Shown: positions 34,370 to 44,081, numbered from the stretch's first letter. The stretch: 62,990 nt of DNA from Actinophytocola sp. (GCA_009379975.1 WHSS01000006.1:1-62990), one strand, 5' to 3'. Numbers and translations: made by a program. Notes: generated from the sequence alone by a model not told the origin.

Positions 34370-36187
34370 CTATGGCGAGGACGTTTCGTTCGCCTGCTGC
34401 TCAGTGTGCTGGGCGACGAGCCGGGTATAGCGCACGCCCGCGCCGAGGAGCACCAGCCCCGCGCCGAGGAACGCCGCGACACGCGCGATGCCGTCGAGCG
34501 CGGCGAGGTCGAAGAGCACCAGCTTGAGCAATGCCGCGCCGACCAGCACGAGGCCCGCGATGCGCGGCTCGCGCCGGGTGATGCCCCGCTGCAGCAGCAC
34601 CAGCGCGGTGATCATCCAGCTGACGGTGACCACCGAATGCCCGAGCAGGAACCCCGATCGGTCCGGCATCACCAGCAATGCGAGGCACAGCGTCAGACCG
34701 CTCGCGCCGTAGAGCGTGGTCAATGCGGAGATGAGCTGCGGCGCGCTGCGACCGCGTTCGTCCCAGGCGCCGATGTGGGCCCGGGTGATGACCAGGGCGA
34801 GCGCGGCGGCACCGATGAGGGCGAAGGTCACCGCGCCGACGACGAGCGTGAGCGGCTCGGGTGCGATGAACGGCGCTCGCAGCACCCGATCCGGATGGGC
34901 GGGGCCTGCGATGGCGATGATGCCGCCGACCGTTGCGAACCCCGTCGCGGCCAGCAGCACGCCCTTGGCCCGCAGCCTGCTGGCGGCGTAGCTCAGCAGC
35001 AGCGACTGGCCGAGCAACGCGATGGCCCTCGCGTCTCCGGTCAGCAGCAAGGTGTTGGTGTAGAGCAGGCACACCGCGGCGACGCCGCCTGCCGCGGCGC
35101 CCACCTTCGGCATCGCGTCGACGCGCACCCGGCCGATCACCCAGACGGCGATCAGCGGCACCGCGAGGACGATCGTGGCCCCGGCGGCCAGCCGGTCGGG
35201 CACCCACTGCGCGAGGAGCAACGTCGGGGCCGCGGCGGTGACGAGCAGGAGTAGCGGCGCGTCGTCCTGCGGCCTGCGGAGCGCGGTGAGCACCGCGATG
35301 CCCGCGGTCAACAGCGACGCGAGCAGGGCAGCGCCGATGGTGGCCTCCGGTGATCCGGTGACCGACGGCGCCATGGTCATCGCCACCAGCACCGGCGGCA
35401 AGCCAGCGGTCAGCGGCACCGACCGCCAGCTGCGCATGAGCTGCGCAGGTGTCGATGCGACCTGCAGGACGAGCAGGAAGCCGAGCAGCAGCACGGTGAA
35501 GCCTTCAGTGATGAAGGGAGCGGTCAGGGCGCAACCGAGTAGCACGAACACCGCGAACGTCTGGGCGTCCCACCGCCCGGCGAGGATCAGGCCCGCGGCC
35601 GCGACCAGCAGGCCGAGGAGCAGCCCGAGCCACGGCGGCAGCAGGTCGAGCAGCGCGGTGGCTGCGACGATGTCCAGGTAGAGCGCGGCGATTCCCGTCG
35701 CGGCCAGCGCGAAGGCGCCGGCTCGACCGGCCGGTGTCCGGTGGGCGCGCAGCGAGAGTGCGATCAGGGCGGTCGCCAGCGCGGCACCCAGCAGCACGCG
35801 CGGCACCGGACCGATCCAGCCGCGCTGGATGGCCAGCACCATCATCAGCACGACGCCGACCAGGGTGACCGCGCCGCCGATCCAGACCAGCATCCGGCTG
35901 CCGGCACCTTCCTCGCCGAGGCGCTGGGTGAGCGTCGGCTTCGGTGGCGCTTGCGGTGGTTTCGGGTATGGCTGAGGCGCGCTCGGCTGGGGCTGTTGGG
36001 TTGCTGGGGGCGGCTGCCACGGGCTCACTGGCTGCTGCTGCGGCGGAGCTGTGGCCTCGGCCGGTGCCGCACTCGACGCCGCGAGCGTGCGAACTTCGGC
36101 GGAGAGGCCGGACAACTGGGCGCTCACGTCCTCGAGCGCCTTCGCGATGCGCGGCAGGGCCTGGTCGAGATCGGGACGGTTCGTCAT
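34370..36187 (-). CDS. DUF2339-domain polytopic membrane protein
   Basis: A 605-residue membrane protein with an N-terminal coiled-coil-like stretch (about 1-40), a Pro/Gln-rich linker (about 42-88), and about 18 closely packed hydrophobic helices from residue about 97 to the end. The first helix region (WIGGAVTLVGVVLMMVLAIQRGWIGP) and GIAALYLDIVAATALLDLLP are typical of DUF2339. Function is unknown; members are found in cell envelopes of many bacteria. AAGG precedes the ATG. Confidence 0.85.
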   Translation of the reverse strand: MTNRPDLDQALPRIAKALEDVSAQLSGLSAEVRTLAASSAAPAEATAPPQQQPVSPWQPPPATQQPQPSAPQPYPKPPQAPPKPTLTQRLGEEGAGSRMLVWIGGAVTLVGVVLMMVLAIQRGWIGPVPRVLLGAALATALIALSLRAHRTPAGRAGAFALAATGIAALYLDIVAATALLDLLPPWLGLLLGLLVAAAGLILAGRWDAQTFAVFVLLGCALTAPFITEGFTVLLLGFLLVLQVASTPAQLMRSWRSVPLTAGLPPVLVAMTMAPSVTGSPEATIGAALLASLLTAGIAVLTALRRPQDDAPLLLLVTAAAPTLLLAQWVPDRLAAGATIVLAVPLIAVWVIGRVRVDAMPKVGAAAGGVAAVCLLYTNTLLLTGDARAIALLGQSLLLSYAASRLRAKGVLLAATGFATVGGIIAIAGPAHPDRVLRAPFIAPEPLTLVVGAVTFALIGAAALALVITRAHIGAWDERGRSAPQLISALTTLYGASGLTLCLALLVMPDRSGFLLGHSVVTVSWMITALVLLQRGITRREPRIAGLVLVGAALLKLVLFDLAALDGIARVAAFLGAGLVLLGAGVRYTRLVAQHTEQQANETSSP

Positions 36188-36281
36188 GGTCTGACCTTGC
36201 CACCGCAGCGCGGTGCGCGGACCCGTGAAACTACTCAGCCGAGGTCACAACCGGGACACGGGTGGTGCGGCCGTGTGCCGG

Positions 36282-36665
36282 TTACCCGCCGCTGCCGTAC
36301 GGCCGGGTGAGGATCTCCAGGTTGTGGCCGTCCGGGTCGTCGAAGTACACGCCTCGACCGCCGTCGTTGGTGTTGATCTTGCCTTGCTCCCGGTGAAAGG
36401 GATCCGCCCAGTACGTCAGCTGCCACTGCTTGATCCGGCCGAAGATCTCGTCGAACTCATCCTCGGAGACCAGGAACGCGTAGTGCTGATTCGAGATGTC
36501 GTCGGTGGTTTCGATGTAGTCGAGTGAGACGCCGTTGGCGGTCTCGACGATCATGAACGGCCCGAACGGTTTCGGCGTGGCGAGCCCGAGCAGATCGGCG
36601 AGGAAGGTCGCCGATGCCTGCTTGTCCCGAACAGCGACGATGGTGTGGTTGAGCTGCACTGCCAT
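36282..36665 (-). CDS. VOC-superfamily (glyoxalase-like) protein
   Basis: A 127-residue protein of paired beta-alpha-beta-beta-beta units. The opening LNHTIVAVRDKQASATFLADLLGL and closing GVYFDDPDGHNLEILTRPY contain the usual metal-ligand positions (H in LNHT, E in LEIL). Such proteins include glyoxalases, dioxygenases and resistance proteins; the reaction here is unknown. GGGAGGGG lies 5 nt before the ATG. Confidence 0.88.
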   Translation of the reverse strand: MAVQLNHTIVAVRDKQASATFLADLLGLATPKPFGPFMIVETANGVSLDYIETTDDISNQHYAFLVSEDEFDEIFGRIKQWQLTYWADPFHREQGKINTNDGGRGVYFDDPDGHNLEILTRPYGSGG

Positions 36666-36738
36666 GACATCCCCTCCCGTGAGGTCTGGCTCCAGCTTGT
36701 GACGTCCGAGAACGTGAACGCGGCCTACTCCCGTCGGG

Positions 36739-38106
36739 TTAGCAGAGCTCGTCGAGCAGCGGGACGACCGACGAACACGCCGGCAGGTCCTGCATTGTCT
36801 GGGCGACCCGCTGGGCCTCGTGCTGCCCGATCAGATCACGTAGCTTCTCGTCGACGTCCTTCCGGCTGAGCGGGAAGTGGTTCGTGTCGCCGATTGGGTT
36901 CGGTTGCGCGAGCGCCAAGGAGGAGCCGTCGCGGAGGGCGACCTCGACCTCCGTGCACCGCAAGGCAGGCAGGTAGGCGTCCAGCCGTTCATCGACGCTG
37001 ACCTCGACGCGGGTGCTGAACTCTTCCGCGGCCTGGAAAGCATCGGTGCCCGGATCCATGGTGTCCGGGTCGACCCGGCCGCTCACCACGGTGGTGCTCA
37101 CGACGAACGGCAGCGAGAACATCGCCGCCAGCCGGTTGTTCGGATGGCGGCGGAAGAGCGGCGCCGCGAGCGAGTGGGTGCGCACACGCACGGCAGCGAC
37201 GTCGTCGGCGCTCTCCCAGGCCCCGGCGCCCGCCAGCGCCTGGACGAGGTCGACTGCCGCATGGGTGTACGAGCACGACGAGTGCCGCTTGAGGTAGCCC
37301 TCCGCGGTGAGCCAACGCTCGCCAAGCCCAGCCAGGATGGCCTCCGGGTCGAGGGTTCCCACGAGGTCACCGAGCGCATGCGCCGCGGAGCCCTGGTTGC
37401 GGACCAGCCCGGCGAGCGACATTCGTGCGGCGTTCAGGCCGGCCTGGTTCGCCCCGGCGATCCAGAGGTTCCGCGTGAAGTCACCGGTCAGCACCGTCTC
37501 CCACGGGGTGACGTGCATCAGGGACGTGGCGGAGTCGATTGCCGCTGCGACTTGGGCCGCGTCGCCACCGAGCAGGAGCGTGGCCGCGCATGCGGCCCCG
37601 GTCGCGCCCCAGTGGCCGTGGGTGTGCCAGCGCGGGTCCCGACGGGTGGCTCTCCCGAAGCGCGCGGCGGTTTCATAGCCCGCGGCCACCGCTGTCAGGA
37701 ACCGCTCCCCGGAGACCTCACCGCCGGCCAGCTGGGCGGCGCCGACGGTGGCGAAGACCACATGGGCTGCCGGGTGGCCGGCCGCGTACTTGTTGCCCTC
37801 GTCCAGTTCCAGCATGCAGGCCGCCACCGCTGACAGGTACGCCGCCGTCTCGGGGACCGTTCGAACGGTCGATCCCGGCACGCGCGCATCACCTGGCGGG
37901 CAGCGCCACGCTTCGACGAGCGCCTGTAGTTCGGGCGTACGAGCACCGGCGACGGTGACCCCGAACAGGTCGGTGAGCATCACGCCGAGCCGCTCGCGCA
38001 CGGGACCCGGCAGGCCGGCGTATCGCAGGTCGGCGGCAAACTCCGCAAGCTCGCCGACAACCGCAGCGCAATGTTCCGCCTGCAGGAACGATTTCTTTCT
38101 GCGCAT
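36739..38106 (-). CDS. MmgE/PrpD-family protein (first copy)
   Basis: A 455-residue protein of the MmgE/PrpD fold (2-methylcitrate dehydratase, cis-aconitate decarboxylase and uncharacterised relatives). Family features: MLTDLFGVTVAGART near the start, TVGAAQLAGGEVSGERFLTAVAAGYE, and LKRHSSCSYTHAAVDLVQAL. The ATG at 38106 is chosen because a good promoter (38114-38142) ends 7 nt before it, implying a leaderless message. It is divergent from the CoA-transferase operon, which contains a second MmgE/PrpD gene only distantly similar to this one. Confidence 0.85.
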   Translation of the reverse strand: MRRKKSFLQAEHCAAVVGELAEFAADLRYAGLPGPVRERLGVMLTDLFGVTVAGARTPELQALVEAWRCPPGDARVPGSTVRTVPETAAYLSAVAACMLELDEGNKYAAGHPAAHVVFATVGAAQLAGGEVSGERFLTAVAAGYETAARFGRATRRDPRWHTHGHWGATGAACAATLLLGGDAAQVAAAIDSATSLMHVTPWETVLTGDFTRNLWIAGANQAGLNAARMSLAGLVRNQGSAAHALGDLVGTLDPEAILAGLGERWLTAEGYLKRHSSCSYTHAAVDLVQALAGAGAWESADDVAAVRVRTHSLAAPLFRRHPNNRLAAMFSLPFVVSTTVVSGRVDPDTMDPGTDAFQAAEEFSTRVEVSVDERLDAYLPALRCTEVEVALRDGSSLALAQPNPIGDTNHFPLSRKDVDEKLRDLIGQHEAQRVAQTMQDLPACSSVVPLLDELC

Positions 38107-38113
38107 GATCGCC

Positions 38114-38142
38114 AATGTAGGGTGCCGAAGGCGCAAGGTCAA
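38114..38142 (-). promoter_or_regulatory. Promoter of a leaderless mRNA (MmgE/PrpD gene)
   Basis: On the minus strand, TTGACC (38137-38142), a 17-bp spacer and TACATT (38114-38119) give a near-consensus sigma-70/HrdB promoter. Only 7 nt separate the -10 from the ATG, and there is no ribosome binding site, so the transcript probably begins at or next to the start codon. Confidence 0.65.
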
Positions 38143-38219
38143 CGCGACTACGCCGGGTCTGACCCGACACCAGTGCCCGCGTCTTCCTTCCGTCGAGCAA
38201 GGGAGGTAGAGTCGAGCTT

Positions 38220-39452
38220 GTGACTAATGTTTCTTTCAGCGGAACGATTGAAGCGGCACCATCTCCGATGCCTCTGGATGGCCTGCGGGTCATCGACGCC
38301 TCGACGATCGTCGCCGGGCCCCTGTGCGCCCAGATCCTCGGCGACTACGGTGCCGACGTCATCAAGGTCGAGCACCCGGCCCACGGCGACAACATCCGCG
38401 GCCACGGCTACAGCAAGGACGAGATCTCCTTGTGGTGGAAGGAAATCAGCCGTAACAAGCGGGCCATCGCCCTTGACCTCAAGTCACATGATGGCGGGAA
38501 GGTCTTCCGCCGGCTCGCGGCCACCGCCGACGTCGTCATCGAGAACTTCCGCCCTGGCACGCTGGAGCGGTGGGGGATCGGCCCGGACGTCCTGCAACAG
38601 GAGAACCCCGGCCTCGTTGTCGTGCGGCTGACCGGCTTCGGGCAGACCGGCCCCTACGCCGACCGGCCCGGCTTCGGCACGCTAGCCGAGGCGATGAGCG
38701 GCTTCGCCGACCTCACCGGTGATCCGGACGGCCCGCCCACCCTTCCCGCCTTCGGTCTCGCCGACAGCATCTGTGGGATCGGCGCCTCCTCCGCCGTGAT
38801 GATGGCGCTCTGGCACCGCGAGCGCAGTGGTCGCGGCCAGGTGATCGACATGAACATCCTCCAGCCGATCATGACCGCGGTGGGACCCGCGCCGACCGTC
38901 TACCAGCAGCTCGGGATCATCGAGGAGCGTCGCGGCAACCGCTCCACCAACAACGCCCCGCGCAACACTTATCGGACCGCGGACGGCAAGTGGGTGGCTA
39001 TCTCCACGAGCGCCCAGCGGATCGCCGAGCGGGTGATGCGGCTCGTGGGTCATCCGGAGGTCATCGACGAGCCCTGGTTCAAGTCCGGATACGGACGGGT
39101 CCAGCACGTCGAACTCCTCGACGGCTACGTGGGGAACTGGATCGCCCGGCGATCCAGAGCGGAGGTGCTCCAGGCCTTCACGGAGGCCGGCGCGGCCATT
39201 GGCCCGGTCTACAACGCCCAGGACCTTGTCGAGGACCCGCACGTGCGGGAGACCGAGATGCTTCTCGAGGTGCCCGACGAGGACCTCGGCCCGATCCTCC
39301 AGCACAACGTGATGTGGCGGATGGCCGAGAGTCCCGGCCGGATCCGCTTCACGGGCCGCGCGCTGGGCCAGGACACCGACACCGTGCTCACCGAGCTCGG
39401 GTATGACGAGAAGCAGATCGTCGAGCTGAGGAAGAACGAGGTGATCCGGTGA
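38220..39452 (+). CDS. CaiB/BaiF-type (family III) CoA transferase
   Basis: A 410-residue enzyme that moves CoA between acids. Family features: LDGLRVIDASTIVAGPLCAQ, LGDYGADVIKVEHPAHGD, the catalytic-Asp region IALDLKSHDG, IENFRPGTLERWGI, and VRLTGFGQTGPYADRPGFG. It opens a rightward operon in which the next genes overlap, and probably activates an acid produced by the hydrolases of this cluster. The GTG at 38220 follows TAGAGT (38207-38212) by 7 nt, so this transcript too may be leaderless; a GGGAGG at 38201-38206 is too far for good initiation. A candidate operator (38238-38249) falls just inside the gene. Confidence 0.92.
   Translation: MTNVSFSGTIEAAPSPMPLDGLRVIDASTIVAGPLCAQILGDYGADVIKVEHPAHGDNIRGHGYSKDEISLWWKEISRNKRAIALDLKSHDGGKVFRRLAATADVVIENFRPGTLERWGIGPDVLQQENPGLVVVRLTGFGQTGPYADRPGFGTLAEAMSGFADLTGDPDGPPTLPAFGLADSICGIGASSAVMMALWHRERSGRGQVIDMNILQPIMTAVGPAPTVYQQLGIIEERRGNRSTNNAPRNTYRTADGKWVAISTSAQRIAERVMRLVGHPEVIDEPWFKSGYGRVQHVELLDGYVGNWIARRSRAEVLQAFTEAGAAIGPVYNAQDLVEDPHVRETEMLLEVPDEDLGPILQHNVMWRMAESPGRIRFTGRALGQDTDTVLTELGYDEKQIVELRKNEVIR
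38238..38249 (+). promoter_or_regulatory. Shared motif copy at the CoA-transferase promoter
   Basis: AGCGGAACGATT, 18 bp inside the coding start. If the message is leaderless, this is about +20, where a bound repressor would block elongation. The same 12-bp motif occurs at 44900 and 45010. Confidence 0.5.
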
Positions 39453-40261
39453 CCGACGCGCTCCTGACCGCTGTCCAGTCGGGGGTCGACATCATCGACC
39501 TGGGCCGTCAACTGCGGGACGGCATGCCGCAGTCGCCGAACCATCCGCGGTTCTCGCACACTCTCCCACGCCGGCACGGTGACATGACCCGCGCCGACGG
39601 CGGCAGCGCCGCGAACGACATGCTCAGCATGGGTACGCACGTCGGGACCCATATCGACGCCCTCGCGCACGTCTCCCAGGACTGCAAGATGTACGGCGGG
39701 ATCGACGCGGCCGAGGCCGGTATCGGCGGCAAGTACATCGAACTCGGCGTGCACACCATCACGCCGATCCTCCGCCGCGGTGTACTCCTCGACGTACCGG
39801 CCGCGCTCGGGAAGGAGAGCTGCGAGGGCGGCTACGAAATCACCGTCGACGACCTCGACCGCACCGTCGAGCGGCAGGGAGTCGGTGTCGGAGACGGTGA
39901 CGTGGTCCTGATCCGCAGCGGCTGGGGCCGGCTCTTCGCCGAGGGTGCTGCCTACATCGGCCAGGAGACCGGGGTGCCGGGTGTCGGCGAGGCCGGCGCC
40001 CAGTGGCTCGCGGACAAGGGCGTCCACGCCGTCGGTGCGGACACGATCGCCTTCGAGAGGCTGGCCCCCGGCGGTGGACACGCGCTGCTCGCCGCGCACC
40101 GGGTCCTCCTGGTACGGCACGGCATCTACATCATCGAGGCGATGGACCTCGAGGAGCTCGCCGCCCGCGGCCTTCACGAGTTCACCTTCGTGCTGGTGCC
40201 GCTCAACATCTTCGGCGCAACCGGCTCCCCGGTGCGTCCGCTGGCGCTGGTGTCGGCATGA
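39449..40261 (+). CDS. Cyclase-family (kynurenine formamidase-like) metal hydrolase
   Basis: A 270-residue hydrolase. The metal-binding signature MGTHVGTHIDALAHVS (about residues 66-81) is clear, and the early SPNHPRFSH and DVVLIRSGWGRLF stretches also fit. Relatives hydrolyse N-formylkynurenine, isatin and other amides or lactones. It overlaps the CoA transferase by 4 nt (GTGA) and the next gene by 4 nt (ATGA), so the three are translated together. Substrate unknown. Confidence 0.9.
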   Translation: MTDALLTAVQSGVDIIDLGRQLRDGMPQSPNHPRFSHTLPRRHGDMTRADGGSAANDMLSMGTHVGTHIDALAHVSQDCKMYGGIDAAEAGIGGKYIELGVHTITPILRRGVLLDVPAALGKESCEGGYEITVDDLDRTVERQGVGVGDGDVVLIRSGWGRLFAEGAAYIGQETGVPGVGEAGAQWLADKGVHAVGADTIAFERLAPGGGHALLAAHRVLLVRHGIYIIEAMDLEELAARGLHEFTFVLVPLNIFGATGSPVRPLALVSA

Positions 40262-41673
40262 CCGAGCAGACGCTGGCACAGCGGCTCGCCTCCTTCGCCG
40301 CCGGGACGACGTACGACGACCTTCCACGCGATGTCGTGGAGAGCGTGAAGATGCGGGTCCTGGACATCCTTGGCATCGCCGTCGCCGCCGCGCCCCTGGA
40401 CACGGGCCGGGCCTCCCGGCGCTGGGCTGAGGAGCAAGGCGGCGTCGAGGCCGCCTCCGCCGTCGGTGTCGAGCGGCGGCTCCCCGCCAACCTCGCGGCG
40501 TTCGTCAACGGCGTGCTCGCGCATTCCCTCGACTACGACGACACCCACCTGCCGTCGGTGCTGCACCCCAGCGCCGCGGTGATCCCGGCAGCACTTGCCG
40601 CGGCGGAGCGGGCCGGGGCCGACGGGCGGCAGCTCATCCGCGCGATCGCGGTCGGCCTCGAGACCTGCGTCCGCCTCGGTATGGCGGGATACGACGAGGA
40701 GGCCAAGAACTCCACCTTCTTCGAGCACGGACAGCACGCCACCTCGATCTGCGGAGCGATGGGCGGCGCGGTCGCCGCGGCGGTGATCGACGGAGACGAG
40801 GAGGCTGTACGGAACAGCCTGGGCGTCGCCGCCTCGATGGCCTCCGGGATCATTGAGGCCAACCGCACCGGCGGAACGGTCAAGCGCATCCATTGCGGCT
40901 GGGCCGCGCACGCCGCGATCTCCGCCGCCGACCTGGTGCGCCACGGCCTCACCGGTCCGCCCACCGTGCTGGAGGGGCGGTTCGGATTCTTCCAGGCCTG
41001 GCTCCACGGAAGGTTCAACCTCGCGGCGGTGACCGAGGGCCTTGGCAGCGACTGGGCCGTGCCCGGCATTTTCTTCAAGCCCTACCCGGCGAACCACTTC
41101 ACCCACGCCGGTGTCGACGCCGCCTCCGCGCTACGGGCGCGGGGGATCGGCCCGGACGACATCGAATCGCTGACGCTCGGCGTACCCGCTCCGAACCTGC
41201 GCACAATCGGGGAGCCGATCGAGGTCAAGCGCACCCCGCAGACCGGGTACATGGCCCAGTTCAGCGGGCCCTACGCGGTTGCCGTCGGCCTGCTCGGTGG
41301 CGGTGGCCTCGGCGCGAGCCTGGAGGACTACACCGACGAGCTCGCCCAGGACCCGGTCCGGCGCGCTGTGATGGCCAAGGTCGACGTGGTCGCGGATGAG
41401 GGCTGCACCGAAATCTTCCCGCGGCAGTTCCCGGCGGTGCTCACCGCTCGCCTCAACGACGGCAGCGAGGTCCGCGAGGAGGTCCTCACCACCCGAGGTG
41501 GCCCGGAGCGACCGCTGTCCTTCGACGAGCTGGCCACCAAGTTCAGGGAGAATGCGCAGCGAGCCCTGTGCCCGGAGCAGGTCGACGGCCTGGCCCAGGC
41601 CTGCCACCAGCTGGACCGGCACACCGACCTCAGCGACGTACTCGGTCCACTGACCGCTGTCGACAAGTCCTGA
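40258..41673 (+). CDS. MmgE/PrpD-family protein (second copy)
   Basis: A 471-residue protein of the same fold as the one at 36739. Features: VKMRVLDILGIAVAAAPL, AFVNGVLAHSLDYDDTHLPS (the conserved DYDDTH active-site stretch), VGLETCVRLGMAGYD, GTVKRIHCGWAAHAAISAA, and KPYPANHFTHAGVDAA. The DYDDTH motif is intact here but not in the 36739 protein, so this is the better candidate for a true dehydratase or decarboxylase. The start overlaps the preceding stop. Confidence 0.9.
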   Translation: MTEQTLAQRLASFAAGTTYDDLPRDVVESVKMRVLDILGIAVAAAPLDTGRASRRWAEEQGGVEAASAVGVERRLPANLAAFVNGVLAHSLDYDDTHLPSVLHPSAAVIPAALAAAERAGADGRQLIRAIAVGLETCVRLGMAGYDEEAKNSTFFEHGQHATSICGAMGGAVAAAVIDGDEEAVRNSLGVAASMASGIIEANRTGGTVKRIHCGWAAHAAISAADLVRHGLTGPPTVLEGRFGFFQAWLHGRFNLAAVTEGLGSDWAVPGIFFKPYPANHFTHAGVDAASALRARGIGPDDIESLTLGVPAPNLRTIGEPIEVKRTPQTGYMAQFSGPYAVAVGLLGGGGLGASLEDYTDELAQDPVRRAVMAKVDVVADEGCTEIFPRQFPAVLTARLNDGSEVREEVLTTRGGPERPLSFDELATKFRENAQRALCPEQVDGLAQACHQLDRHTDLSDVLGPLTAVDKS

Positions 41674-41723
41674 CCCACCAACCCACCAACCCGCCGACGG
41701 CGACCGACTCGAGAGGGAGACAG

Positions 41724-43199
41724 ATGACCGACTTCGACCTGGTGATCCGCAACGCGGAGGTGGTGCGGCCAGGCGCCGACGGACCCGAGCGGCTGGACGT
41801 GGCGATCAAGGACGGGAAGTTCGCCGCGTTCGAGGAGTCCATCGACGCCGGCCGTGCTGGCGAGGTGGTGGATGCCCGCGGTAAGCACCTCTTCCCCGGC
41901 GTGGTGGACGCCCACCAGCACTGGGGGATCTACAACGACCTCAGCGAGGACGCCGACACCGAGAGCCGTGCCTCGGCGCAGGGTGGTGTCACCTCGGGGA
42001 TCACCTACATCCGCACCGGCGCCTACTACCTCAACCGCACCGGTCCCTATCGCGAGGTCTACCCCGACATCCTCGAGAAGGTCGAGAACCGTGCGTTCGT
42101 CGACTACGGGTTCCACGTAGCGCCGATCCTCACCGAGCACATCGACGAGATTCCGGAGCTGATCGAGGAACACGGGGTCGCATCGTTCAAGATCTTCATG
42201 TTCTACGGCAGTCACGGCCTGCACGGTCGCTCCCAGGACCAGCGCAAGTTCCTGATGATCCCCGAGGACCAGTCGTACAACCTGGCACACTTCGAGTTCA
42301 TCATGCGCGGGATCCAGCAGGCCCGGCAGGACGAGCGCTTCCGCGCCGAGGCGGACCGCCTCTCGCTCTCGCTGCACTGCGAGACGCCGGAGATCATGGC
42401 CGCCTACACCAAGATGGTCGAGGAGGAGGGCGAGCTCACCGGCCTCGAGGCCTACAGCGCGGCGCGCCCGCCGCACTCGGAGGGGCTCGCGATCACCATC
42501 GCCTCCTACCTGGCCCACGAGACCGAGCTGCCTAACATCAACCTGCTGCACCTCACCTCGCGCAAGGCGATCGAGGCGGCGATGCTGATGCAGCAGACCT
42601 TCCCGCACATCAACTTCCGCCGCGAGGTCACCATCGGCCATCTGCTGGCCGACTTCACCACCGCGAACCCTGGGGGCAAGGTGAACCCGCCGCTGCGTTC
42701 CAGGGAGGACGTCGAGGCACTCTGGGAGCACCTGCTCGCCGGAAACTTCTCCTGGGTGTGCTCCGACCACGCCTGCTGCCGCGAGGAGGTCAAGTTCGGT
42801 GACCCCAAGGAGGACGTCTTCCTCGCCAAGTCCGGGTTCGGCGGCACGGAGTACCTGCTGACCGGCCTGATCTCCGAGGGACGCAAGCGCGGGCTCTCCT
42901 ACAACCGGATCGCCGAGCTGGTGTCGAAGAATCCCGCCGACCGGTTCGGGGTGCCCAACAAGGGTGACCTGGTGGTCGGGTACGACGCCGACTTCGCGCT
43001 CGTCGACGACGACGTAGAGACCGTCGTGCACGCCGAGGACTCGATGTCCTCGCAGGAGTACACGCCCTTCGAGGGCTTCACCCTGACCGCGAAGGTCACC
43101 GATACCTTCCTGCGGGGTGAGGCGGTCCTCGCCGGCGGCGAGATCGTCGGCGAGCCGCGCGGTCGCTACCTTCGCCGGTCGGGCTCCGGCGCCGCCTGA
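41724..43199 (+). CDS. Hydantoinase/dihydropyrimidinase-type amidohydrolase
   Basis: A 491-residue TIM-barrel hydrolase. Metal-site residues are visible: H64 and H66 (VDAHQHWG), the lysine likely to be carboxylated, K156 (ASFKIFMFYG), histidines in LSLHCETPE and LLHLTSRKA, and D348 (VCSDHACC). This set is that of the hydantoinase/allantoinase/dihydroorotase group, which opens cyclic amides or imides. It follows the MmgE/PrpD gene by 50 bp with GAGAGGGAGA before the ATG. The insertion with two cysteines (HACCREE) is unusual. Hydantoin, allantoin or an imide are possible substrates; none is proven. Confidence 0.88.
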   Translation: MTDFDLVIRNAEVVRPGADGPERLDVAIKDGKFAAFEESIDAGRAGEVVDARGKHLFPGVVDAHQHWGIYNDLSEDADTESRASAQGGVTSGITYIRTGAYYLNRTGPYREVYPDILEKVENRAFVDYGFHVAPILTEHIDEIPELIEEHGVASFKIFMFYGSHGLHGRSQDQRKFLMIPEDQSYNLAHFEFIMRGIQQARQDERFRAEADRLSLSLHCETPEIMAAYTKMVEEEGELTGLEAYSAARPPHSEGLAITIASYLAHETELPNINLLHLTSRKAIEAAMLMQQTFPHINFRREVTIGHLLADFTTANPGGKVNPPLRSREDVEALWEHLLAGNFSWVCSDHACCREEVKFGDPKEDVFLAKSGFGGTEYLLTGLISEGRKRGLSYNRIAELVSKNPADRFGVPNKGDLVVGYDADFALVDDDVETVVHAEDSMSSQEYTPFEGFTLTAKVTDTFLRGEAVLAGGEIVGEPRGRYLRRSGSGAA

Positions 43200-43207
43200 C
43201 CGACGGC

Positions 43208-44077
43208 CTACCGCGGGGCGCGGGCTGACCTGGCGAGGGTCTCCCTCGCCTCGCGCACGACGGCGGCGTCGATGAGCCGGCCGAGCTCGTCGGTGGTAAC
43301 GCCGCGCTCAGCCGCCTCGAACCGGTTCACGACGCTCATCGCCTCGGTGATCGCCTCGTCCGTCGGGGTGACTACGTCGTGGATGACCGGGACCTGGGCC
43401 GGGTGGATCGCCGTCCGGGATCGGAAGCCCAGGTTGTGCAGGATGCGGGTCGTCTGCGCGAAGGTCTCCAGGTCGCGGAAGTCGGTGGACGTCGGCGCCA
43501 CCGGGGCCGCCAGCCCCGCGGCGGCGCAGTGCAGCACCACCTGCGTGCGAAGCGCGTCCACCGCTGCCGCGGAGCCGTTCGATCTCGTGATTCTCAGGTC
43601 GGCCAGCAGGTCGACCTCACCGATGCCGAACGTCGTGAGCCAGGGCTCGCGAGCGAGCGCCGGCAGATCGAGGATCCCCTGGGCGTTCTCGAGGAGTCCG
43701 ACCACCCGGACCGAGCCCGCAGGCACCCCCCGCTCACGTGTGAGGGTTTCGAGCGCCTCGGCCACCGCGCGCATCGCGTCCAGCGAGCATTTGGCGAGGA
43801 ACACCCCGCTCAACCCGGGGCGCACCGCGGCACTCAAGTCCTCGTGGACCCACTCCGCGTTGATCCGGACCCACTGCTCGGCGCCCGGCTCGCGGTCCTG
43901 CTCCAGCCATCGGCGTACGGCGGATCGGGCGCCGTACTTCTCGGGGAGCGGCACCGAGTCCTCGAGGTCGAGGACGACGGCGTCGGCGGGACCGGCCGAC
44001 GCCGTGGGGAACAGTTCCGGCTTCGTCCCGGGGACATACAGGAAGGACCGGGGAAGGGTCGGGACGGCACTGCCCAT
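43208..44077 (-). CDS. HpcH/HpaI aldolase - CitE-like CoA-ester lyase
   Basis: A 289-residue TIM-barrel lyase of the CitE group. Typical features: RSFLYVPGTKPELFP at the start, ADAVVLDLEDSVP with the metal-binding DLED, VRINAEW, VVGLLENAQGILDLP with the conserved Glu, FGIGEVDLLADLRI, and RTAIHPAQVPVIHDV near the end. Members cleave citryl-, citramalyl- or malyl-CoA to acetyl-CoA plus a keto acid. It would act after the CoA transferase. It is transcribed with the IclR gene upstream of it, 4 nt apart. Confidence 0.9.
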   Translation of the reverse strand: MGSAVPTLPRSFLYVPGTKPELFPTASAGPADAVVLDLEDSVPLPEKYGARSAVRRWLEQDREPGAEQWVRINAEWVHEDLSAAVRPGLSGVFLAKCSLDAMRAVAEALETLTRERGVPAGSVRVVGLLENAQGILDLPALAREPWLTTFGIGEVDLLADLRITRSNGSAAAVDALRTQVVLHCAAAGLAAPVAPTSTDFRDLETFAQTTRILHNLGFRSRTAIHPAQVPVIHDVVTPTDEAITEAMSVVNRFEAAERGVTTDELGRLIDAAVVREARETLARSARAPR

Positions 44078-44081
44078 CTCG

